Of a stretch of DNA of 12,787 bases, positions 7,824 through 12,787 are shown piece after piece. Source of the stretch: JBBAFS01 sp041655255. GTDB taxonomy: Bacteria > Spirochaetota > Spirochaetia > Sphaerochaetales > Sphaerochaetaceae. The position numbers were made by a program, and so were the translations under genes. The notes under the pieces were generated by a model. The model saw only the letters and a list, made by a program, of their open reading frames with translations. It ran no database searches and was not told the DNA's origin. Where the stretch lies: assembly GCA_041655255.1 (NCBI GenBank), contig JBBAFS010000047.1, forward strand, positions 1 to 12,787, read 5' to 3'. The number at the start of each line of letters is the position of its first letter. Position 1 is the stretch's first letter.

Positions 7824-7851
7824 AAAGAGTAGATTCGTCTACTCTTTTTTT
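7824..7851 (+). terminator. Intrinsic terminator after tRNA-Val
   Basis: A perfect 10-bp stem AAAGAGTAGA / TCTACTCTTT closes a TTCG tetraloop and runs into a tract of seven T residues. It lies 12 bases after the tRNA discriminator and 69 bases before the yggS start, so it separates the guaB/tRNA transcripts from the next operon. Confidence 0.9.
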
Positions 7852-7884
7852 ATATTCATCGTAGAAACACCACCTAAAGTGTTC

Positions 7885-7913
7885 TTGTGCATGAAGTGCT
7901 ATTTGAGTATGCT
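7885..7913 (+). promoter_or_regulatory. Possible promoter placing the yggS transcript start at its ATG
   Basis: TTGTGC (7885-7890) and TATGCT (7908-7913, 4/6) have 17-bp spacing. The -10 box ends seven bases before ATG 7921, so transcription would begin at or next to the start codon. No Shine-Dalgarno sequence is visible before this ATG or before the upstream alternatives. The -35 match is weak (3/6). Confidence 0.35.
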
Positions 7914-7920
7914 TAAGTGC

Positions 7921-8604
7921 ATGAACGAACAACTAAAGAACATATTAGAGAGTATTGAACAGACGTTACACAGTTGTCATCGAACAGATACAGTAGATGT
8001 ACTTGCTGTGACAAAAACACACCCCCCTGAAGTAATCAAAGATGCTATCGAAAGTGGACTCACGTTATTAGGGGAGAACCGTGTTCAAGAAATTGAGTCT
8101 AAATTTCCTATTGAAGATAAAGAGTATTCACTTCATCTCATTGGCCATCTTCAATCAAACAAAGTGCGTAAAGTACTTCCATATGTCGATGCAATCGACT
8201 CAGTCGACTCTCTAAAATTACTTAAGTTAATTGACAAAGAGGCCAAACGCATTGAAAAAATAGTCCCTATTCTCTTTGAGATAAATACCTCATTAGAGAG
8301 TGCTAAAATTGGATTTACCGATGAGAAAGAGTATTTTAAGGCTCTTGAAGTAGCATCTGAACTTTCACATATACAGGTAAAAGGTCTTATGACTGTAGGA
8401 CCCCTTAGTAGTGATGAACAAGTGGTCCGTTCAGCTTTTGCCTCACTAAAAGAGTTACAACATAAAAGTCAAACAGCCTTTCCTCAATTAGATTTTACGA
8501 CCCTCTCGATGGGAATGAGTTATGATTATCTATGGGCAATTAAAGAGGGATCAACAGTAGTTCGTCTCGGATCAGCTTTATTTGGTAGTAGGAGTTACAC
8601 ATGA
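7921..8604 (+). CDS. yggS: PLP homeostasis protein, YggS/PLPBP family
   Basis: A 227-aa protein of the single-domain alanine-racemase-fold family that binds pyridoxal 5'-phosphate and buffers free PLP; it has no established catalytic activity. From the chosen ATG, Lys32 in LAVTKT is the expected PLP Schiff-base lysine. It is followed by the family signatures GENRVQE, HLIGHLQSNKV, GLMTVGP, LSMGMSYD and VRLGSALFG. The length matches the family. The frame is open upstream to GTG 7879 with in-frame ATGs at 7891 and 7909. I chose 7921 because the family normally begins about 30 residues before the PLP lysine. None of these starts has a recognisable ribosome binding site. The gene leads a tightly packed operon: its TGA overlaps the next ATG (ATGA at 8601-8604). 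Confidence 0.92.
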   Translation: MNEQLKNILESIEQTLHSCHRTDTVDVLAVTKTHPPEVIKDAIESGLTLLGENRVQEIESKFPIEDKEYSLHLIGHLQSNKVRKVLPYVDAIDSVDSLKLLKLIDKEAKRIEKIVPILFEINTSLESAKIGFTDEKEYFKALEVASELSHIQVKGLMTVGPLSSDEQVVRSAFASLKELQHKSQTAFPQLDFTTLSMGMSYDYLWAIKEGSTVVRLGSALFGSRSYT

Positions 8605-8918
8605 AAAAAGTAGTGGCAGTGATTGTTCTTTTTGCGTGTGTCTCAACGATGCTCTTTAGTGATTACACACCGTATGAGCGAACTGAATTTCCATCATGGT
8701 CGTTAAAGCTCCGCCGTTTTGAAACACTCACCTTTGGGGCATTACCAATTACATTAGGCATTACAACTCTTGCATACTCTACTGCATTAACTTTAGGTTC
8801 TTCCCACTTTTATGACGATCCTCTCAAAGACTCTTTTGCTGTATTAGGGGTAGCTGTAGGAAGTGCTTTAGTTGTCGCTTTAGCCGACTATATTATTGGA
8901 GAGATGCAAAAACGATGA
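8601..8918 (+). CDS. Small membrane protein of unknown function
   Basis: I do not recognise a named family. The 105-aa product starts with two lysines and a hydrophobic stretch (about 4-19) that looks like a signal sequence, with possible cleavage near Ser20. LFAC at 10-13 could be a relaxed lipobox, but the Phe makes this weak. A charged and aromatic segment follows (YERTEFPSWSLKLRRFE, about 25-41). Two probable transmembrane helices come next (about 44-66 and 78-100), separated by a short loop, and then a basic tail MQKR. It has a good ribosome binding site (TAGGAG about 7 nt upstream) and ATGA overlaps with both neighbours, so it is translationally coupled to yggS and rluD. That coupling, more than any motif, is the evidence that it is a real gene. 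The position suggests a conserved envelope protein; no function can be assigned. Confidence 0.85.
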   Translation: MKKVVAVIVLFACVSTMLFSDYTPYERTEFPSWSLKLRRFETLTFGALPITLGITTLAYSTALTLGSSHFYDDPLKDSFAVLGVAVGSALVVALADYIIGEMQKR

Positions 8919-9859
8919 GTGAAAAACAGTTCACCCATACCCTTATTGTCGAAAAAGAGGATGAGGGGACTCGTATTGATCTTTTTTTCACTCAACACAT
9001 TCAAGAATTCAACCGCTCTTTAGCTCAACAAGAGTCAACACAATTTTTTATCAATAACTCTTTGGTTAAAAAAAGTAAAAAAGTAAAAGAGGGGGAAAGA
9101 GTAACTGTGAATTACACCCTCACACTATTTGAAGGTTTAGTTGCACAAGATCTCCCACTGAACGTCATCTTTGAAGATGACGATCTGTTCATCATTAACA
9201 AAGAACAAGGGATGGTTGTCCACCCTGGAAATGGGAATAAAGAGAACACCTTAGCTAATGCATTAGTGCATCGCTATGGCTCCTCCTTTTTTGAAATCAT
9301 TGGTGATGAAGATCAAGATGAGCTCTCTCTTCTTCGTCCTGGGATAGTCCATCGATTAGATAAAGAGACCAGTGGCATCATGGTGGTGGCAAAAAATAGG
9401 GCGACTCATGAAACATTAAGTAATATGTTTAAACATCGAAATATTGAAAAGTATTACATTGCCATTGTCAAAGGGAGAGTCATCCCCCAAGTTGGTGTTA
9501 TTACCTCTCTTATTGGACGAGATGTGCGTAATCGCAAGCGCTTTAGAGTTACAACATCTTCAAAAGGGAAAGAGGCAATCACAGAATACCAAGTGCTTCG
9601 TCAATACGATGGGTATGCGCTACTGAGAATTCACCTCATCACAGGAAGAACTCATCAAATAAGAGTCCACATGAAATCTTTAGGACACCCCATTGTTGGT
9701 GATACACTGTATGGTAGATCATCAGAGCATAGTGAAATGATGTTACATGCTCTTTCACTAGAGTTTATTCACCCCACCACAAAAGAGAACAAAAGATTCA
9801 TTGCACCGCTACCTAAGCGGTTTGTTCATTTTCTAAGTAAGTACACTTGGATGGCTTAA
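8915..9859 (+). CDS. rluD: 23S rRNA pseudouridine synthase, RluD/RluA family
   Basis: A 314-aa enzyme that isomerises specific uridines in rRNA to pseudouridine. An N-terminal S4 RNA-binding domain (about 18-66) is followed by the RluA-type catalytic domain. The catalytic motif is HRLDKETSG with Asp149; supporting motifs are NKEQGMVVHPG (95-105), YYIAIVKG, GRTHQIRVHM and GHPIVGDTLYG. An S4 domain plus this core fits RluD (helix 69 of 23S rRNA in E. coli). RluC-type or other RluA-family specificity cannot be excluded from sequence. ATG 8915 overlaps the preceding TGA as ATGA, with GGAGAG about 11 nt upstream. The last 27 bases overlap the end of the convergent MBL-fold gene, so this 3' end is antisense to a coding sequence. 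Confidence 0.93.
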   Translation: MSEKQFTHTLIVEKEDEGTRIDLFFTQHIQEFNRSLAQQESTQFFINNSLVKKSKKVKEGERVTVNYTLTLFEGLVAQDLPLNVIFEDDDLFIINKEQGMVVHPGNGNKENTLANALVHRYGSSFFEIIGDEDQDELSLLRPGIVHRLDKETSGIMVVAKNRATHETLSNMFKHRNIEKYYIAIVKGRVIPQVGVITSLIGRDVRNRKRFRVTTSSKGKEAITEYQVLRQYDGYALLRIHLITGRTHQIRVHMKSLGHPIVGDTLYGRSSEHSEMMLHALSLEFIHPTTKENKRFIAPLPKRFVHFLSKYTWMA

Positions 9860-10447
9860 TTGAGCCAAGTCATCACTTGCAACTGCTTCGATAAGATCGT
9901 GGTTAAAGAGTTTCTCTATTTTAAGTGCACTCAGAGTTCCATGACCAGGGCACACTAAAAAACGTTCATCTAACGTAAGCAGTTTCTCTTTAATCCCTTT
10001 TAACAGGAGCGCTTTTTCTGTTACCCCACGAGTGGAACCAATTTTACTCGCATGTAAAGCATCTCCGGTAAACAGTGTTGAACCAATGCGATAGACAAAT
10101 GAGTCGATGGTATGACCAGGAAGGTGAATCGCCTCTACTTCAATGTTACCAAGAGTAAGGATCTCTGTATCTGTAACCTCTTGTACAGGATAATCATAGA
10201 AACTTGAGGACCCAGCATAGATGGTAGGGGTGTAAATCTTTAACAGGGTGTGTAGGCCTTCAGTGTGAGCTCGGTGTCGATGGGTGAGTAAAACAGAGCT
10301 AATGGTATAATTATTACTCTCAATTTTATCAATCAAAGATGTATCTATTTTTCCAGGATCTATGATAATCGCATCACCGCCATCTTCGTCTCCAACAACA
10401 TAGGTATTTGAGTATGTTCCAAAAGAGAAGTGAAAAAGGACCTTCAA
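9833..10447 (-). CDS. Metallo-beta-lactamase-fold hydrolase, glyoxalase II-like, with altered metal site
   Basis: A 204-aa MBL-fold protein similar in layout to glyoxalase II-like hydrolases. DPG (30-32) is followed by the metal motif, which reads THRHRAH (55-61): His56, His58 and His61 are kept, but the Asp of HxHxDH is Ala60. Later ligands are present: His112 in PGHT, bridging Asp129 in GDALH, and His169 in CPGHGT. Metal site 1 (His56, His58, His112) looks intact while site 2 loses one ligand. A mononuclear enzyme or changed chemistry is therefore possible; the substrate is unknown. The start is TTG 10447, which overlaps the upstream TGA as TTGA. A perfect AGGAGG lies 10 bases upstream, and no in-frame ATG would keep the N-terminal strand. 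It is the second gene of an operon with the pentapeptide-repeat gene, and its 3' end overlaps rluD by 27 bp. Confidence 0.9.
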   Translation of the reverse strand: MKVLFHFSFGTYSNTYVVGDEDGGDAIIIDPGKIDTSLIDKIESNNYTISSVLLTHRHRAHTEGLHTLLKIYTPTIYAGSSSFYDYPVQEVTDTEILTLGNIEVEAIHLPGHTIDSFVYRIGSTLFTGDALHASKIGSTRGVTEKALLLKGIKEKLLTLDERFLVCPGHGTLSALKIEKLFNHDLIEAVASDDLAQLSHPSVLT

Positions 10448-11025
10448 TTGAATGTTGCCTCCTGGTAGTTGGAGTAGCGAAAAGAGACTTTATGACGTTT
10501 GGTAAAACGAAAATCGGCTTTTTTAAGGTTGCAATCGGTAAATTGAACCTCCTCTAAAAAAGAGGAGCTAAAATTGGAGTAATATAAATCACTTGAGAGA
10601 AATTGTGTCTGCTTTGCATCAACGCCCATACAATTCGAGTACAGTAGGAGTGAATCATTGAATCGACACCCAATGAAAGAGGAGCCAGCAAACACTGAAT
10701 GACGAGCATCACATTCATCAAAGATACAATTTTTAAAGAGGGAGAAGTCAAAAAAGCACGCCTCAATACGGGCTTTAGAGAAATCGACATTCTCAAATAT
10801 AGTACGGGCAAAGTCACATGTGCTAAGATTGATATCACTAAAATCGACATCTTTGATATGAGTATCGGTTAATACCAAATCTCGGTGACGCTCTTTGTCT
10901 TTAATTCGCTCTAATAAGCTCTGAAATACTTCTTCACTATGTAAAGCGTGGCGTAAGCAGGTCTCCATCTCTTCTAAAGCGTAGCGTTGACACCCTTCAA
11001 CTGAGCACATATTTGTCTCAAACAT
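10444..11025 (-). CDS. Pentapeptide-repeat protein with N-terminal Cys/His cluster
   Basis: A 193-aa protein. Residues 52 to 192 fit the pentapeptide repeat in unbroken register: the central residue recurs every five positions (52, 57, 62 and so on to 192, mostly Phe or Leu), with small residues two places before. That is 29 repeats, about seven coils of a right-handed quadrilateral beta-helix, and the protein ends one residue after the last centre. Before the helix, Cys7, Cys12, Cys23 and His26 (C-x4-C-x10-C-x2-H) could bind zinc, followed by a charged helical stretch (27-49). Known members include the DNA-mimic Qnr and MfpA proteins; nothing here shows which role applies. Met1 at 11025 lacks a good ribosome binding site, and Met6 is an alternative. 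The stop TGA overlaps the TTG of the MBL gene, so the two are translationally coupled. It is divergent from rsgA. Confidence 0.9.
   Translation of the reverse strand: MFETNMCSVEGCQRYALEEMETCLRHALHSEEVFQSLLERIKDKERHRDLVLTDTHIKDVDFSDINLSTCDFARTIFENVDFSKARIEACFFDFSLFKNCIFDECDARHSVFAGSSFIGCRFNDSLLLYSNCMGVDAKQTQFLSSDLYYSNFSSSFLEEVQFTDCNLKKADFRFTKRHKVSFRYSNYQEATFN
10458..10463 (-). promoter_or_regulatory. Ribosome binding site deciding the TTG start of the MBL-fold gene
   Basis: On the minus strand a perfect AGGAGG lies inside the last codons of the pentapeptide-repeat gene, 10 bases before TTG 10447. It supports the non-ATG start and the TTGA stop/start overlap. Confidence 0.75.
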
Positions 11026-11031
11026 AATCTC

Positions 11032-11060
11032 AGAGTAACAAAAGCACCTACTAGAGTAAA
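11032..11060 (-). promoter_or_regulatory. Possible promoter of the pentapeptide-repeat/MBL operon
   Basis: On the minus strand TTTACT (11060-11055, 4/6) and TACTCT (11037-11032, 3/6) have 17-bp spacing. The -10 box ends six bases before ATG 11025, so transcription would start at or very near the initiation codon. The hexamers are weak, and this call rests partly on the same geometry seen at rsgA and yggS. Confidence 0.3.
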
Positions 11061-11070
11061 GCGTTCACTC

Positions 11071-11099
11071 TTGAAAACAGTTCTCTTTCTAGTTAGAGT
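11071..11099 (+). promoter_or_regulatory. Promoter of the rsgA-mutS2 operon, start adjacent to the ATG
   Basis: TTGAAA (11071-11076, 5/6) and TAGAGT (11094-11099, 4/6) are separated by exactly 17 bp. Only six bases (TTTCAC) separate the -10 box from ATG 11106, so the transcript would begin at about the A of the start codon. There is no Shine-Dalgarno sequence before this ATG. Confidence 0.5.
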
Positions 11100-11105
11100 T
11101 TTCAC

Positions 11106-12053
11106 ATGGAAATTCAAAGCGGAATTGTAACTAAAGGGATTAACAATATTTATACAGTTGTCTCAGAAGATGATCTGTTAACACTGAATCAAGCCCACTC
11201 ATTTGAGTGTCGCATCAAAGGGAAAGTGTTAGACGAACAAGAGAGTTCTTATAACCCCATAGCTGTCGGTGATAAAGTCGAATTTATCGCCCATCACCAC
11301 AATGAAGGGAGAATTATTGCACGTAAAGAGCGGACCAATAGTTTTATGAGGTGGAATGCAAAACGTGAAAATAACCAGGTGCTTGTAGCTAATGTTGATC
11401 GTATCTACATCATCACCAGTAGTGATGAACCCCCTTTTAGACCTCGCTTCTTAGATCGTGCCATAGTGTGTGCTCAAGGTGCCCCTATTACTATTGTGTT
11501 AAATAAGAATGATCTCCCTATGAAAGAAGAGCAATTAGAGCGCTTTATGCTCTATGAAGAACTTGGATATGAGACAATGAGTATCAACGCTTTTAATGAA
11601 AAGGACATCGCCTCTCTCTCTGAGAGGCTTAAAGGAACTATCTCTGCTTTCATTGGTCAATCGGGAGTAGGAAAATCGACGCTTACCAATCATCTTATTG
11701 GTGGGGAAGTGGAACAAAAGGTGGGAGATATTTCAACAAAATATAATAGAGGTCGTCACACGACAAATTATGCAGTGATGTTGGACGGGGGAGGATTTAC
11801 CCTCGTCGATACCCCAGGAATGAGAGAGTTATTAGTCCCTCACACCGATGCATATACTATCAGCACCTATTTCCCCGAATTTACCACGTATGCCCAGCAT
11901 TGTTCATTTCAACGGTGTGTTCATATCCATGAACCAGAGTGTGCAGTAAAAGAGGCGCTACAACATGGTGCCATCCATCCAGATCGTTATGAGAGTTACT
12001 TTCGGATGATTGCCTCATTGGAGCTGCGACCACAAACGTGGGAGAGTCGATGA
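11106..12053 (+). CDS. rsgA: Small-subunit ribosome biogenesis GTPase RsgA
   Basis: A 315-aa circularly permuted GTPase that checks and matures the 30S subunit, with GTPase activity stimulated by the ribosome. An N-terminal OB-fold (to about 90) is followed by GTPase motifs in the permuted order diagnostic for this family: NKND (133-136, G4), GQSGVGKST (184-192, G1), RGRHTT (215-220, G2/switch I) and DTPG (235-238, G3). A C-terminal zinc knuckle uses Cys266, Cys271, His273 and Cys279. Length and all catalytic motifs are normal. The start ATG 11106 follows a promoter-like -10 box by six bases and lacks a ribosome binding site, so the mRNA may be leaderless. The stop TGA (12051-12053) overlaps the first ATG of mutS2. 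Confidence 0.96.
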   Translation: MEIQSGIVTKGINNIYTVVSEDDLLTLNQAHSFECRIKGKVLDEQESSYNPIAVGDKVEFIAHHHNEGRIIARKERTNSFMRWNAKRENNQVLVANVDRIYIITSSDEPPFRPRFLDRAIVCAQGAPITIVLNKNDLPMKEEQLERFMLYEELGYETMSINAFNEKDIASLSERLKGTISAFIGQSGVGKSTLTNHLIGGEVEQKVGDISTKYNRGRHTTNYAVMLDGGGFTLVDTPGMRELLVPHTDAYTISTYFPEFTTYAQHCSFQRCVHIHEPECAVKEALQHGAIHPDRYESYFRMIASLELRPQTWESR

Positions 12054-12787
12054 TGAACATAAGCCAAAGGACCTGTGATGATTTGCAATACGATGATGTG
12101 CTACAGATGGTGTGTTCTTATGCTTTATCAAAAGGGGCAGTAGATGTTCTTCAACAAAAAGAGTTTAGTTCACACAAAGAGACTATTACCCAGCGTCAAC
12201 AGATTGTTGAAGACTTTTTATTTCTCGATTCTCAATTAACAACAAGACCAGACAACTTTGTCGATATCTCTGAAGCAATAAAGCAACTCGATTCATACCA
12301 CAGTCGTATCGATAGTGAACATATTTGGGCTATTGCCTCTTATGTACAAAGTGCCTCTACCTTTATCACTTATTGTCAACAAGGCTCACAACCGGGAACG
12401 GCTTCATTATTTCAGCCCATCGATGAGAAACTTTCTTATCTTCTTAACGAAGTGCAAGGGGCTTTAGAAGAGCCTGGAGTGGTGAAAAAGAGCCACCCAC
12501 GTATTGCCCGATTAGTGAAAGAGGTAGAGCGAAAAAGAGAGGAGCGTAGTCGCTACACCCGCTCTTTTTTACAACAATATGGAGATGAATCAACACTTAA
12601 TCAACCAGCTTTTAAAGATGGGCGAGTAGTTCTTCCTATCCGCAGTGATCTTAAAAGTCAACATGAAGCTATTGTCCACTCAACAAGCGGAAGTGGCGCC
12701 ACTCTCTTTGTTGAACCATTTCCATTAGTGGATCTAAACAACCATGTGGTGATGGCTCAACACAATATAGACATAGAGATTGCTAAA
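12050..12787 (+). CDS. mutS2: MutS2 family ATPase/nuclease, N-terminal part (window-truncated)
   Basis: Only 246 codons are visible; the frame is open at the window end. The visible part matches the MutS2 N-terminal core: a helical start resembling the family's opening (DDLQYDDVLQMV), a lever region, and the conserved FKDGRVVLPIRSDLK and HSTSGSGATLFVEP (215-223) that precede the ATPase domain. The Walker motifs and C-terminal Smr nuclease domain would lie beyond the window and cannot be checked. MutS2 suppresses homologous recombination in some bacteria. In Bacillus it acts on collided ribosomes in quality control, a role that fits its coupling to rsgA here. ATG 12050 overlaps the rsgA stop as ATGA; the very next codon, ATG 12053, has equally plausible spacing from GGAGAG (12041-12046), and I cannot choose firmly between them. 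Confidence 0.92.
   Translation, partial: MMNISQRTCDDLQYDDVLQMVCSYALSKGAVDVLQQKEFSSHKETITQRQQIVEDFLFLDSQLTTRPDNFVDISEAIKQLDSYHSRIDSEHIWAIASYVQSASTFITYCQQGSQPGTASLFQPIDEKLSYLLNEVQGALEEPGVVKKSHPRIARLVKEVERKREERSRYTRSFLQQYGDESTLNQPAFKDGRVVLPIRSDLKSQHEAIVHSTSGSGATLFVEPFPLVDLNNHVVMAQHNIDIEIAK

Noticed and set aside
8628..8640. Lipobox LFAC in the 105-aa membrane protein, making it a lipoprotein.
   Set aside because: Phe at the -2 position is unusual, and two downstream membrane helices make an ordinary signal sequence or signal anchor just as likely. Not called.
1..12787. Mobile elements, CRISPR arrays, toxin-antitoxin or defence genes.
   Set aside because: No transposase, integrase, regularly spaced repeats, att-like duplications next to the tRNA, or defence-family motifs were found. 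Gene content is core metabolism and translation.

Overview
This window looks like core chromosome of a low-to-moderate-GC bacterium, most likely a spirochaete (Spirochaetota). That is an inference. It rests mainly on an EF-G at 1830-3860 whose domain IV resembles the spirochaetal and mitochondrial 'recycling' EF-G2 class, plus a second divergent EF-G beside it, an anaerobe-type IMP dehydrogenase and a yggS / small membrane protein / rluD cluster. I see no insertion sequence, phage gene, CRISPR array or other sign of recent transfer.

Layout. Positions 1-6035 hold three minus-strand genes. In transcription order they are a Zn/Cd/Pb-type P1B ATPase (3933-6035), a recycling-type EF-G (1830-3860) and an EF-G-like GTPase (1-1745, C-terminus off the window). 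A 139-bp divergent region (6036-6174) carries two non-overlapping promoters and an imperfect palindrome resembling an ArsR/SmtB operator. It separates the ATPase from guaB (6175-7674, plus strand). Next come a tRNA-Val(TAC) with its own promoter and a strong intrinsic terminator (7694-7851). They are followed by a tightly overlapping three-gene plus-strand operon: yggS, a 105-aa membrane protein, and rluD (7921-9859).

The rluD end overlaps by 27 bp the end of a minus-strand two-gene operon running from 11025 to 9833. That operon encodes a pentapeptide-repeat protein with an N-terminal Cys/His cluster, coupled to a metallo-beta-lactamase-fold hydrolase that starts at TTG. A compact 80-bp divergent region separates it from rsgA (11106-12053), which overlaps mutS2 (12050 to the window end).

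Functionally the window is rich in ribosome biology: ribosome recycling (EF-G2-type), an EF-G paralogue of unclear role, a tRNA, 23S pseudouridylation (RluD family), 30S maturation (RsgA) and MutS2, which in Bacillus acts on collided ribosomes. The parts outside this theme are metal efflux, guanine nucleotide synthesis, PLP homeostasis and the pentapeptide/MBL pair.

The observations most worth following are: two adjacent non-canonical EF-Gs; Thr in place of the catalytic His in one of them; an MBL enzyme with Ala in place of the Asp of HxHxDH; a perfectly registered 29-repeat pentapeptide helix with stacked cysteines; and operon-leading genes whose best -10 boxes sit 6-7 nt before an ATG that lacks a ribosome binding site, suggesting leaderless mRNAs.
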